NCBI RefSeq assembly: GCF_010669125.1
Contig: NZ_CP048630.1
Coordinates: 1,934,001 to 1,998,000, forward strand
Direction of reading: 5' to 3'
Origin: Ancylobacter pratisalsi
GTDB taxonomy: Bacteria > Pseudomonadota > Alphaproteobacteria > Rhizobiales > Xanthobacteraceae
Length of the DNA stretch: 64,000 bases
Both the position numbers and the translations under genes were made by a program. The number at the start of each line of letters is the position of its first letter. Within the stretch, counting starts at the first letter, position 1. The notes beneath the pieces are model-generated. The model was not told the DNA's origin and ran no database searches. It saw only the letters and a list, made by a program, of their open reading frames with translations. Below are positions 54,797-63,514 of the stretch, in pieces.

Positions 54797-55927
54797 TCAG
54801 ATCACATAAGATCTCAGCGGGTCGAAGCCGTTGAACGCCACCGCCGAATAGGTGGTGGTATACGCGCCGGTGGCCTCGATCAGCACCTTGTCGCCGATCG
54901 CGAGCGACACCGGCAGCATCACCGGGGTCTTCTCGTAGAGCACGTCGGCCGAATCGCAGGTCGGGCCGGCCAGCACGCAGGGCTCCATCGCGTCCCCGTC
55001 ACGCGAGGTGACGATGGGGTAACGGATCGCCTCGTCCATCGTCTCGGCGAGACCGCCGAACTTGCCGATGTCGAGATAGACCCAGCGCACCTCGTCGTCC
55101 GCCGCCTTCTTCGAGATCAACACCACCTCGGCCTCGATCAGCCCGGCCGCGCCAACCATGCCGCGGCCCGGCTCGATGATGGTCTGGGGAATGGCGTTTC
55201 CGAAATGCCGCGAGAGCGCGCGGAAGATGGCTTCGCCGTAAGCCTCGGCCGCCGGCACGTCCTGAAGATACTTGGCCGGAAAGCCGCCGCCGAGATTGAC
55301 CAGCGACAGGTGGATGCCGCGCTCGGCGCAGGCGCGGAAGATCGCCGAAGCCGACGCCAGGGCGGAATCCCACGCCTCGACGTTCTTCTGCTGCGAGCCG
55401 ACATGGAAGGAGACGCCATAGGCGCGCAGACCCTGACGATGCGCGTGCTCCAGCACGTCGACCGCCATCTCGGGCACGCAGCCGAACTTGCGCGAGAGCG
55501 GCCATTCGGCGCCGGCACCGTCGCACAGGATGCGACAGAACACCTTGGCGCCGGCGGCCACGCGGGCAACCTTCTCGACCTCTTCGGTGCAGTCGACCGC
55601 GAACAGCCGCACCCCAAGCTCGTGAGCGCGCGCAATGTCGCGCTCCTTCTTGATGGTGTTGCCGAAGGAGATGCGGTCGGGCGTTGCGCCAGCGGCCAGC
55701 ACCATCTGGATCTCGGCGACCGAGGCGCAGTCGAAGCACGAACCCAGCTCGGCGAGCAGGCTCAGCACTTCAGGCGCCGGGTTGGCCTTGACCGCGTAGA
55801 ACACGCGCGTATCCGGCAGCGCCCGGGAGAAAGCGTTATAGTTGGAACGCACAACATCGAGGTCGACGACAACGCAAGGGCCGTCCTCACGTCGGTTGCG
55901 CAGGAATTCGCGGATACGATCGGTCAT
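54797..55927 (-). CDS. Ornithine/lysine decarboxylase, type III PLP fold
   Basis: This 376-residue alanine-racemase-fold decarboxylase makes putrescine (or cadaverine). PLP attaches at Lys47 in FYAVKANP. The pyridine ring region is SFHVGSQQKN, the glycine-rich phosphate loop is NLGGGFPAKY, and the active-site cysteine is in CDSADVLYE near residue 320. The short form is the one used by rhizobia for ornithine (and lysine). The ATG at 55927 (MTDRIREF) has GGAGA about eight bases upstream; the frame stays open 90 bases more to 56017. It is preceded by a long leader, and a degraded ornithine cyclodeaminase gene lies at 62948. Confidence 0.92.
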   Translation of the reverse strand: MTDRIREFLRNRREDGPCVVVDLDVVRSNYNAFSRALPDTRVFYAVKANPAPEVLSLLAELGSCFDCASVAEIQMVLAAGATPDRISFGNTIKKERDIARAHELGVRLFAVDCTEEVEKVARVAAGAKVFCRILCDGAGAEWPLSRKFGCVPEMAVDVLEHAHRQGLRAYGVSFHVGSQQKNVEAWDSALASASAIFRACAERGIHLSLVNLGGGFPAKYLQDVPAAEAYGEAIFRALSRHFGNAIPQTIIEPGRGMVGAAGLIEAEVVLISKKAADDEVRWVYLDIGKFGGLAETMDEAIRYPIVTSRDGDAMEPCVLAGPTCDSADVLYEKTPVMLPVSLAIGDKVLIEATGAYTTTYSAVAFNGFDPLRSYVI

Positions 55928-56574
55928 GGCGCTCTCCATCGACCCGAAGCTTCGACCCAAGGATGCGAACACGCCCCCGCGGCGCCAATGGGCCGCGTTG
56001 ATGGCGAAAATCCGCATCCGTTCGCCGGCCGCGCGGCGTGTGCCGCAAGGCCGGATGAAAGGAGCCGTGGCACCGTTACGACCGGGGGCGCATGTGGAGA
56101 GCGCTCACGTTCGACCGATGCCTACGCTTGGTTCGGGAGACCCTAACCGCACGCCCGGCAAGAAGTAGTGCCTCTTTAGTGTCGCCGACCTTTGGAGGGC
56201 CGACCGAGACCAAAAAAGCCCGCTACGTCGTTGCTTCAAGTCACGTTCCCCGCTGAGAGCGAGGTGCGCCGGTTTCGCCTCCGGCTACCGATCTTCCTGG
56301 CGACTTTCCGGCCTCTTGTCCGGACTTCCGCCGATCGGCACGCGACCACAGGCACGTGCGAATGTTGGGCAGGACGCGATGTAGGGACATTCGCTGTCAC
56401 ATGCAAGAAGGTTCAGCGATTTTTTGTCGAACACGCCCGAATTCCGCGGCACGCGGCGTCCGCGTCGGCGTGTCAGCCCGCAAGACAATGCAGCGCTGCT
56501 CGGCGGGCACCTTCACCGACGCCGATCAGGCCAGTTTTGATCAGGAGGAATAGAGTGCCCGCAGAGGGCCGGCC
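55928..56574 (-). promoter_or_regulatory. Long decarboxylase leader, candidate regulatory RNA
   Basis: This 647-base stretch contains no gene I can support. On the minus strand, towards the decarboxylase, it holds a clear hairpin at 56130-56148 (GGTTAGGGTCTCCCGAACC), a GCGGC-ACAC-GCCGC hairpin at 56033-56046 and a CGAAGCTTCG palindrome at 55945-55954. Long structured leaders before alphaproteobacterial ornithine decarboxylase genes are known as the speF RNA family. Whether this one belongs to that family needs a covariance search. The distal part from about 56230 is less structured and may hold the promoter. Confidence 0.45.
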
Positions 56575-56814
56575 TCACCCTTCGACGAAGGGCTCGATGC
56601 TCTTGGCCTTCATCACGAAGCGATAGATGCCGTAGAGCGCGAGCAGGCCGAAGACGGCCTCGAACCCGACCTCCCACTCCCAGCTCGCCTCGAACAGCGC
56701 CGCAACGGCCCAGCCGGCAGCGAGGCCCGCGCCAATGAGTTCGGCGCCAAGCAGAATCGCGGCACTCACAACGGTGCTCAGATGGTCCCAGCGAATGCGT
56801 CGGCCCGTGCTCAT
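56575..56814 (-). CDS. Small two-helix membrane protein
   Basis: This 79-residue protein has a first helix LSTVVSAAILLGAELIGAGLAAGWAVAALF (under 31 residues, possibly bent) and a second (VGFEAVFGLLALYGIYRFVM), with a basic N-terminus and an acidic loop EASWEWE. It looks like a real inner-membrane protein of unknown role. GAAAG precedes the ATG. It lies between the decarboxylase leader and the divergent gamma-glutamyltransferase gene. Confidence 0.65.
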   Translation of the reverse strand: MSTGRRIRWDHLSTVVSAAILLGAELIGAGLAAGWAVAALFEASWEWEVGFEAVFGLLALYGIYRFVMKAKSIEPFVEG

Positions 56815-56919
56815 TCTTTCAATCCGTCTTATTCGGCGCGGCGCAACCTGCTATGTCGCGCCGCGCGGGTCAAGCCGCGTGGTTCGCACGGGGGCAGACG
56901 ACGCTCCTTGGGGGGTAAC

Positions 56920-58530
56920 ATGGCCGATCACGTTCACGAAAGCGTCCGTGCGGGACGGGGCATCGTTGCCGCGCCGCATCATCTGGCTGTGGAAGCCGGG
57001 CGCGCGGTGCTGGAGGAGGGTGGCAATGCCATAGAAGCGGCGCTGGCCGCGGCCGCCGCGATCGCCGTTGTCTACCCGCACATGAACCATATTGGGGGAG
57101 ACGGCTTCTGGCTGATCCGTGATCCCAAAGGCCGTGTCAGCTATATCGAAGCCGCCGGCTATGCCGGAGCGAAGGCGACACAGGCCTTCTATACCGAGCG
57201 CGGCTATGACGCGATTCCACCGCGCGGCCCGCTGGCCGCCCTTACCGTGCCCGGCCAGATTGGCGGCTGGCAGGTCGCCCATGAACATGCGGCGCTAGTG
57301 GGTGGGCGCATGCCGGTGCGCCGGCTGCTGGAATCTGCCATCGAACACGCGCGCACGGGCAATCCTGTCTCCGCTTCGCAGCATCGCCTGACGCAGGAAA
57401 AGCGCGCTGAACTCGACCCCGTACCGGGCTTCCGCGAGACTTTCCTTGCCGCCGACGGCGCCACGCCGGCCATCGGGGCCACCCAACGCTTCGAACGGCT
57501 CGCCGACACGCTGGAACATCTCGGGCGTGCCGGGCTCGAGGACTACTATCGCGGCGATGTCGGCCGCGAGATCGCCGGTGATCTCGAACGCGCCGGCAGC
57601 CCGGTGACACGGGAGGATATCAGGGCCTACCGCGCGATCCGACGCGCACCGCTGACGGTGAAGCTCGCCAATATGGAGCTGTGGGCCTCACCCCCGCCCA
57701 CGCAGGGACTTGCCACCCTCATCATCCTTGGCGTGTTCGAGCGCCTCGGTGTCGCCGCGCCCGAGGGCTTCGCCCATGTTCACGGGCTGATCGAGGCGAC
57801 CAAGCGGGCCTTTCTGATCCGCGACCGGGTGGTGACGGACTACGACCACCTCCTCCAGGACCCCGATGACTTCCTCACCCCCACCGCGCTGGCACGGGAG
57901 GCGGCGGCCATCGATCCACGTCGCGCCGCGCCCTGGCCGCAGCCGGCCAAGCCTGGCGACACGATCTGGCTCGGCGCGGCGGATGCGAGCGGAAATGTGG
58001 TCTCCTACATCCAGTCGATCTACTGGGAGTTCGGTTCCGGGCTGGTGCTGCCGGGCACCGGCGTCCTGATGCAGAATCGCGGCACCAGCTTTTCGCTCGA
58101 TCCGCGCGCCCGCAATCCGCTGCTTCCGGGTCGCAGGCCGTTCCATACGCTGAACCCGGGCATGGCACGGCTCGCGGACGGGCGTACCGTCGCCTATGGC
58201 TGCATGGGCGGCGAGGGTCAGCCGCAGACAAACGCGGCGGTGATGAGCCGCTATGCCATGTTCGGCGTGCCACTCGGCGAAGCGGTCGCCCGGCCGCGCT
58301 GGGTGCTGGGCCGCACCTGGGGCTCCGACCTCGTCAATCTGCGAATCGAAGGCGCACTGGACGGCGCCGTGGCCGAGCAGCTGGAGCGCGCCGGACACGA
58401 TGTCGAGAGGCTGGCGGAGCCTTATTCGGACATGATGGGCCATGCGGGCGCCGTGGTGCTGCATCCCAACAAGGCCGGCGTTGAAGGAACTCACGATCCG
58501 CGCGCCGATGGCGGGGCGGCGGGAGTGTAG
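56920..58530 (+). CDS. Gamma-glutamyltransferase family Ntn hydrolase
   Basis: This 536-residue proenzyme has the GGT fold. The autocatalytic threonine is Thr348 in PGDTIWLGAADASGNVVSY, followed by FGSGLVLPGTGVLMQNRG, the start of the small subunit. There is no signal peptide, unlike classical periplasmic GGT. This form resembles oxamate amidohydrolase HpxW and other cytoplasmic GGT-like hydrolases, so glutathione need not be the substrate. The frame extends to 56782; ATG 56920 is preferred because a GGGGGG tract lies four bases upstream. phnM follows after 44 bases. Confidence 0.87.
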   Translation: MADHVHESVRAGRGIVAAPHHLAVEAGRAVLEEGGNAIEAALAAAAAIAVVYPHMNHIGGDGFWLIRDPKGRVSYIEAAGYAGAKATQAFYTERGYDAIPPRGPLAALTVPGQIGGWQVAHEHAALVGGRMPVRRLLESAIEHARTGNPVSASQHRLTQEKRAELDPVPGFRETFLAADGATPAIGATQRFERLADTLEHLGRAGLEDYYRGDVGREIAGDLERAGSPVTREDIRAYRAIRRAPLTVKLANMELWASPPPTQGLATLIILGVFERLGVAAPEGFAHVHGLIEATKRAFLIRDRVVTDYDHLLQDPDDFLTPTALAREAAAIDPRRAAPWPQPAKPGDTIWLGAADASGNVVSYIQSIYWEFGSGLVLPGTGVLMQNRGTSFSLDPRARNPLLPGRRPFHTLNPGMARLADGRTVAYGCMGGEGQPQTNAAVMSRYAMFGVPLGEAVARPRWVLGRTWGSDLVNLRIEGALDGAVAEQLERAGHDVERLAEPYSDMMGHAGAVVLHPNKAGVEGTHDPRADGGAAGV

Positions 58531-58574
58531 GCGGCTTCACGGAACGGTCACATCAACATGCGACAGGCGCGGCG

Positions 58575-59714
58575 ATGGAAACGATTCTGACCAATGCTCG
58601 CCTTGTCCTGAAAGACCGCGTCGTCAACGGAACGCTGGTGCATGAGGCCGGCCTGATTCGCGCGGTCGAGGAGGGTCGCTCGCGGCTGTCCGGGGCCCGT
58701 GATTGCGAGGGCGCCTTTCTCGCTCCCGGCCTGATCGACCTGCACACCGACGCGCTGGAAGGCCATTTCGTCCCGCGCCCGAAAGTGATCTGGCCGGACG
58801 CGCGCGCGGCGGCACTCGCCCATGACGCGCAGATGGCCGGGTCGGGCGTCACCACCGTCTTTGACGCGATCTGCGCGGGCGGGTTCGACCAGGCCAAGGC
58901 CGACCGCCGCGTGCTCTATGACGTGATGCTGGACACCATCCAGCAAGGCGTGGCGCGCGGTATGTTCCGGGTGGAGCATCGCGTGCATCTGCGCTGCGAA
59001 CTCACCGACCCGACCCTGCCCGATCTCGTCGAGCTCGCCCATTCCCGCGCCGCCGTGCACCTGGCTTCGCTCATGGACCACACGCCCGGCACGCGGCAGT
59101 GGCGCAATGTCGAGCACCTGAAGGTCTACCTGTCCGGTATCGGCAAGGGCGGCGACGACGTGGACCGCGAGGTGAATGAGCGCATCGAACGCGCCCGGGA
59201 CGCGGTCGCGGACAATTATGCCCGCATGGTCGCGGCCTTTGCCGGCTCCGGCATTGTGCTGGCCAGCCATGACGACACCACCCCCGACCATGTCGACGAG
59301 GCGGTGGCGGCGGGCTGCACGATTTCCGAATTCCCGACCACGATGGAAGCCGCCAAAGCGGCGCGGCGGGCCGGCCTCGCCACCATAGGAGGCGCACCGA
59401 ATGTCGTGCGCGGCGGTTCGCACTCGGGCGGCGTCTCGATGCGCGAACTGGCCGGCGCGGGACTGCTCGACGCCCTCGCCTCCGACTATGTGCCCGCCAG
59501 CCTGCTGCAGGCGGCGCTGGCGCTGACCCGTGCCTCAGGGCTTTCGCTGCCAGACGCCGTCGCGCTGGTGAGCGAAGCCCCGGCACGTCTCGCCGGCCTC
59601 GATGATCGGGGACGTCTGGAAACGGGCCTGCGTGCCGACCTCGTCGCGTTCCGGCTGATCGACGACACCCCCGTCGTCGGCGAAGTCACACGCGGCGGAG
59701 AGAGGGTGTTCTGA
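58575..59714 (+). CDS. phnM: Alpha-D-ribose 1-methylphosphonate 5-triphosphate diphosphatase
   Basis: This 379-residue amidohydrolase-fold enzyme removes diphosphate from the C-P lyase pathway intermediate ribose 1-methylphosphonate 5-triphosphate. The diagnostic LIDLHTDALEGHFVPRPKV is near residue 53. Later blocks are LMDHTPGTRQW near residue 172, ASHDDTTPDHVDEA near residue 233 and the closing metal site in ASDYVPASLLQAA. No phnG to phnL genes lie in this window, so the C-P lyase core must be elsewhere. The DUF1045 gene follows after four bases. Confidence 0.93.
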   Translation: METILTNARLVLKDRVVNGTLVHEAGLIRAVEEGRSRLSGARDCEGAFLAPGLIDLHTDALEGHFVPRPKVIWPDARAAALAHDAQMAGSGVTTVFDAICAGGFDQAKADRRVLYDVMLDTIQQGVARGMFRVEHRVHLRCELTDPTLPDLVELAHSRAAVHLASLMDHTPGTRQWRNVEHLKVYLSGIGKGGDDVDREVNERIERARDAVADNYARMVAAFAGSGIVLASHDDTTPDHVDEAVAAGCTISEFPTTMEAAKAARRAGLATIGGAPNVVRGGSHSGGVSMRELAGAGLLDALASDYVPASLLQAALALTRASGLSLPDAVALVSEAPARLAGLDDRGRLETGLRADLVAFRLIDDTPVVGEVTRGGERVF

Positions 59715-59718
59715 TTTC

Positions 59719-60411
59719 ATGAGTGAACCCCGTTACGCGATCTACTACGCCCCGCCCGCCCAAAGTCCGCTCTGGCGCTTCGGCTCCTCCGTGATCGGCT
59801 ACGACGCCGAGACGGGGGAAGACTGTACTCTACCGGAGCTGCGACGCTTCGATGCCGAACGTTGGCGCGAGATGACGAGCGAGCCGCGCCGCTATGGCTT
59901 TCACGGTACGCTGAAGGCACCGTTCCGCCTCGCCGCCGGCCGCTCCGAGGCGGAACTGCGCGCGGTCTGCACCCGGTTCGCCTCCGTTCGCGCGCCCTTC
60001 GTCTGCACCGGCGTCGCCCTCGCCGTGCTCGGCCGCTTCCTGGCGCTGAAGACCGTGACGCCCTGCGCCGCGCTCGACCGGCTCGCCGCCGGCGCTGTCG
60101 CCGCGTTCGACGAGTTCCGCGCCCCGATGAGCGAAGCCGAACAAGAGAAACGGCTGCGCGCGCCGCTGACGGCCCGCCAGAAGGAATATCTTATGCGCTG
60201 GGGCTACCCCTATGTGCTGGACGATTTCCGCTTCCATATGACGTTGACCGGCTCGCTCGACGAAGCGGAGCGCGGGCTCGCCGAAGCGGAACTTGCCGCC
60301 CATCTCGCCAGTAGCGGCGCAGACGGACCCTTGATCGTGAGCGAGATCGCGCTCTACCGCCAGGAGAACGGCCCGTTCCGCCTGGTGGGGCGTTTTCCTT
60401 TCGGGAGCTGA
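59719..60411 (+). CDS. DUF1045 phosphonate-operon protein (2H phosphoesterase-like)
   Basis: This 230-residue protein belongs to the family found beside C-P lyase genes (TIGR03223). Two HxT motifs, His62-Gly-Thr64 in FHGTLKAPF and His173-Met-Thr175 in FHMTLTGS, are spaced as in 2H phosphoesterases, which cleave cyclic phosphates. That would suit opening of 5-phosphoribosyl 1,2-cyclic phosphate, the step done by PhnP elsewhere; no phnP is visible. This role is inference. Spacings of four bases upstream and two bases downstream put it in one operon with phnM and the transferase. Confidence 0.85.
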   Translation: MSEPRYAIYYAPPAQSPLWRFGSSVIGYDAETGEDCTLPELRRFDAERWREMTSEPRRYGFHGTLKAPFRLAAGRSEAELRAVCTRFASVRAPFVCTGVALAVLGRFLALKTVTPCAALDRLAAGAVAAFDEFRAPMSEAEQEKRLRAPLTARQKEYLMRWGYPYVLDDFRFHMTLTGSLDEAERGLAEAELAAHLASSGADGPLIVSEIALYRQENGPFRLVGRFPFGS

Positions 60412-60413
60412 GC

Positions 60414-61058
60414 GTGGACGTACCGAATGCGCCGCCCACGTCGCCGAAGAAGCTCGGCCTCGCGCCCCTGATCGATCCGACGGCCGAGGTGCTCCGCTCC
60501 GCATTCGGCCGCTACACCGAGGTCGGCGCGCGCACCAGGCTGCTGGAGGTCGCGCTCGGCGACTATTCCTACGTGGTCAACGATTCCGACATTGCCTATG
60601 CCTCCATCGGCCGGTTCGCCTCCATCGCCGCCATGGTTCGGATCAACCCCGGCAACCATCCGATGGAGCGGGCGAGCCAGGCTCATTTCACCTATCGCGC
60701 CTCGGCCTATTTCGACGATGTCGAGGACGAGGCCGCCCTGTTTGACCGGCGCCGCTCCCAGGGCGTCGTCATCGGCCATGACGTGTGGATCGGTCATGGG
60801 GCGATCGTCCTGCCGGGGCGGTGCGTTGGTGACGGGGCGGTTGTGGCGGCGGGCGCCGTGGTCACCAAGGACGTCGCTCCCTACACCATCGTCGCCGGCG
60901 TGCCCGCACGCCCGGTTCGCGATCGCTTCCCGCGCGCCATTGCCGCCCGCCTTCAGGCTCTGGGCTGGTGGGAGTGGGACCACGCACGGCTCCGCCGCGC
61001 ACTGGACGACTTTCGCAGCCTGACAATCGAGGCGTTCCTCGAAAAGCACGGCGGCTGA
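60414..61058 (+). CDS. Phosphonate-cassette hexapeptide-repeat transferase
   Basis: This 214-residue left-handed beta-helix acyltransferase has hexapeptide repeats (IGRFASIAAMVRIN, VVIGHDVWIGHGAIVLPG, VGDGAVVAAGAVVTKDV) and the closing VAGVPARPVRDRF. It matches the TIGR03308 group of phosphonate metabolism transferases. The family probably acetylates an aminophosphonate or pathway intermediate; this is not proven. The GTG at 60414 starts two bases after the DUF1045 stop. It lies 84 bases before sppA, which probably has its own promoter. Confidence 0.88.
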   Translation: MDVPNAPPTSPKKLGLAPLIDPTAEVLRSAFGRYTEVGARTRLLEVALGDYSYVVNDSDIAYASIGRFASIAAMVRINPGNHPMERASQAHFTYRASAYFDDVEDEAALFDRRRSQGVVIGHDVWIGHGAIVLPGRCVGDGAVVAAGAVVTKDVAPYTIVAGVPARPVRDRFPRAIAARLQALGWWEWDHARLRRALDDFRSLTIEAFLEKHGG

Positions 61059-61142
61059 ACGCGTCGCACCTACGTCCCTTCCCGCACTTGCGCCGGCCGT
61101 CCCCGCTCGCTACCCCTTGGGCGTGTTGCCGAGGAGGGCCGG

Positions 61143-62117
61143 ATGGCCGTAACCGCGATCGAAGTGGACGAGCTGCTGGCCCGCCGACGGCTGCGCCGCA
61201 AGCTGATCTTCTGGCGGGTCCTGGCTTTGCTCGTTCTGGTGGCGGGTGGCGTTGGCCTGTTCGCCTGGCTGAACGATGGCGTGTTCCTGCCGCGTTCATC
61301 CGCCCATGTGGCGCGGGTAAAGATCGGCGGCCTGATCCGCACCGAACGAGAGCGCGCCGAGCTGTTCGAGGCGATCGGCCGCTCGGGAGCCAAGGCGGTC
61401 ATTCTCGCCATCGACAGTCCGGGCGGCACCGTCGTCGGCTCCGCCGCGCTCTATGACGAGTTGCGCCGGCTGGCCACGAAGAAGCCTATCGTCGCCGTGG
61501 TCGATGGCATGGCGGCCTCAGGTGCCTACATCGCCGCAATGGGCGCCGATCACATCATCGCCCCACGCAATGCCCTGGTCGGATCGATCGGCGTTATCTT
61601 CCAGTTCCCGAACTTCGCCGAACTGATGAAGACGGTCGGCATCTCCTATGAGGAGATCAAGTCGACGCCGTTGAAGGCGGCGCCCAACATGTTCGATCCC
61701 CCCACAGAAGACGCCCGCGCGGCCATACGCTCTCTGGTGGAAGACAGCTATGTCTGGTTCAAGGAGCTGGTGTCGGAGCGACGCCTGCTCAGCGGCGACA
61801 AGCTGGACATCGCCGCCGACGGACGCGTGTTCACCGGTCACCAAGCGCTGCCTCTGAGGCTGATTGACGAGATCGGCGACGAACGCACCGCGCGTGACTG
61901 GCTGGAGCGCGAACGGGGCATTGCGAAGAATCTTCCGGTGCGCGACTGGCACACCCAGCGCGCCGTCGACGAGTTCGGCTGGCTCGCGGGTATTGCTATC
62001 CGTCTCATGTCCCTGATCGGGCTTGAGGACTTCGGGCGCGCCATAATCGATCCGGCAAGCGGCGTCGCAATGCAGGCGCGCCTTGACGGTCTGTTGGCCC
62101 TCTGGCACCCTCGCTGA
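61143..62117 (+). CDS. sppA: Signal peptide peptidase SppA, S49 family
   Basis: This 324-residue inner-membrane serine protease has an N-terminal anchor ([18 protein letters not shown]) and the Ser-Lys dyad at Ser126 ([12 protein letters not shown]) and Lys178 ([10 protein letters not shown]). Length and single S49 domain match the short alphaproteobacterial form, not the double-domain E. coli protein. It degrades cleaved signal peptides in the membrane. ihfB follows after 85 bases, a common order in Hyphomicrobiales. Confidence 0.94.
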   Translation: MAVTAIEVDELLARRRLRRKLIFWRVLALLVLVAGGVGLFAWLNDGVFLPRSSAHVARVKIGGLIRTERERAELFEAIGRSGAKAVILAIDSPGGTVVGSAALYDELRRLATKKPIVAVVDGMAASGAYIAAMGADHIIAPRNALVGSIGVIFQFPNFAELMKTVGISYEEIKSTPLKAAPNMFDPPTEDARAAIRSLVEDSYVWFKELVSERRLLSGDKLDIAADGRVFTGHQALPLRLIDEIGDERTARDWLERERGIAKNLPVRDWHTQRAVDEFGWLAGIAIRLMSLIGLEDFGRAIIDPASGVAMQARLDGLLALWHPR

Positions 62118-62202
62118 GACGGACAGGGGCCAAAGGCTTCCAAAATATGACGTTTTCTGGTTTTCTGACGAGCCGGACATAAAAAGAGGGGCGGGGCGTA
62201 GA

Positions 62203-62496
62203 ATGATCAAGTCCGAGCTTGTTCAACGCATTGCGGAAGCCAATCCGCATCTATACCAGCGCGATGTCGAGAACATCGTGAATGCGATACTCGACGAGGT
62301 CGTCTCGGCGCTCGCGCGCGGCGACAGGGTGGAGCTACGCGGTTTCGGCGCCTTCTCCGTGAAGTCACGTCCGGCCCGCACGGGCCGCAATCCGCGCACC
62401 GGCGCACATGTGGCTGTCGACGGCAAAGCCGTGCCCTATTTCAAGACGGGCAAGGAGATGCGCGAGCGCCTGAACGGCGGCGTCGACCTCGAATGA
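62203..62496 (+). CDS. ihfB: Integration host factor subunit beta
   Basis: This 97-residue nucleoid protein pairs with IhfA to bend DNA. It begins [19 protein letters not shown] and has the IHF/HU signature [21 protein letters not shown] near residue 48, with the DNA-intercalating proline arm. A longer frame opens at 62083, but the ATG at 62203 fits all known IhfB starts; GGGGCGGGGCG precedes it. IHF could act at several dyads in this window, which is inference. Confidence 0.97.
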   Translation: MIKSELVQRIAEANPHLYQRDVENIVNAILDEVVSALARGDRVELRGFGAFSVKSRPARTGRNPRTGAHVAVDGKAVPYFKTGKEMRERLNGGVDLE

Positions 62497-62553
62497 GGCG
62501 GCGGGCGGTGCGCCGCGCGACCCCATCGAACTGACGATACCGAGGAGCCCATC

Positions 62554-62943
62554 GTGCTGCGTCGTATTGTGTTGATCCTGATCCTGCTGCCGATCTCGGT
62601 CGCGGTCATTCTTCTCGCGGTGGCAAACCGGCATTCGGTGTCGCTGCTGCTGGACCCGTTCGCCGGTGAATCCGGGATAAGCGTTCAGATTCCGCTGTTT
62701 CTGGTGGTGTTCGGCGCGCTCATTCTGGGCGTCGTGCTGGGCGGGGTCAGCGTGTGGCTCAATCAGGGGCGTTATCGCCGTACGGCCCGACGATCGCAGC
62801 GCGAGGCGCGTCGTGCCGCCGGAGAGGTGGAGCAGTTGCGCGCGGTTGCCGCCCGCACCGCACCGGCCTCGAAGCCCGCGGGTCTCTCGCTCGCATCAAG
62901 CCCGGCCACACCGGCACTCACGGATCGCCGCACCGCCGCCTGA
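62554..62943 (+). CDS. LapA-type (DUF1049) membrane protein
   Basis: This 129-residue protein has two hydrophobic helices (IVLILILLPISVAVILLAVA and IPLFLVVFGALILGVVLGGV) followed by a basic, Ala-rich cytoplasmic part. This fits the LapA/YciS family, which takes part in envelope or lipopolysaccharide control. It starts at GTG 62554 with GGAG upstream. The ihfB-lapA order is shared with other bacteria. A degraded ornithine cyclodeaminase gene begins within five bases of its stop. Confidence 0.88.
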   Translation: MLRRIVLILILLPISVAVILLAVANRHSVSLLLDPFAGESGISVQIPLFLVVFGALILGVVLGGVSVWLNQGRYRRTARRSQREARRAAGEVEQLRAVAARTAPASKPAGLSLASSPATPALTDRRTAA

Positions 62944-62947
62944 GCCG

Positions 62948-63469
62948 GGTATCAGCGATCCGCGATTCGTCCCTGCCGATGAGATTTCAGACTTCCTTAC
63001 CTCCCCCGCACTGATCGACGCGCTGGATCTCGCCTTCTAGCGCCGCATCGCCACGCCATCGAGCGGCCGGAGGGTGAGGCCACCTTGCTCCTGATGCCCG
63101 CCTGGACCGCCGAGGGAACCGAGGACGACGTGCTCGGTACCAAGCTCGTCAGGTCTTTCCCGGCAACGCCGCCCGCGGACTGGACAGTGTGGCCGGCTTG
63201 TACATCCTGAACTCGGTGGCCGACGCTCTGAAAGCGGAAGGCTTCGACGCTCATGCCGAAGCGGACCTCGGCGCGGCGATCGGCGGTGCGGATATCGTGA
63301 CCTCCGCGACGCTGTCGCCGCGGCCGCTGGTCGAGGGTCGTTATCTGAAGCCCGGACAGCATGTCGATCTAGTCGGCGGCTTCACGCCGACAATGCGCGA
63401 AGCCGAAGACGAGGCGATCTATTCGACCTCGCCGCGGCCGAGCTGGTCTGGACGGTGCTGAAACGCTGA
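62948..63469 (+). pseudogene. Degraded ornithine cyclodeaminase (mu-crystallin) gene
   Basis: Three frames must be joined to read this protein. The head reads DPRFVPADEISDFLTSPALIDALDLAF and meets a stop at 63038-63040. After a frameshift comes EGEATLLLMPAWTAEG, and after another change FPGNAARGLDSVAGLYILN. There the normal middle of about 100 residues is missing, and the text resumes with VADALKAEGFDAHAEADLG to DLVGGFTPTMREAEDE. A second deletion joins it to the C-terminal end DLAAAELVWTVLKR. Intact enzymes make proline from ornithine. No functional product is possible. Confidence 0.88.
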
Positions 63470-63514
63470 GATCCGGCACGTCCTCGTCCCGAGGAAGGAG
63501 CCGGAAAGCAGCCC

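Noticed and set aside
56130..56148. A T-arm-like GGTTCG stretch suggesting a tRNA gene.
   Set aside because: No acceptor or anticodon arms can be built around it. It is a simple hairpin in the decarboxylase leader.
56192..56626. A 144-codon plus-strand frame in the decarboxylase leader region.
   Set aside because: Composition is Arg/Pro/Ala-rich without domains, the start has no ribosome-binding site, and it runs into the small membrane protein gene on the other strand.
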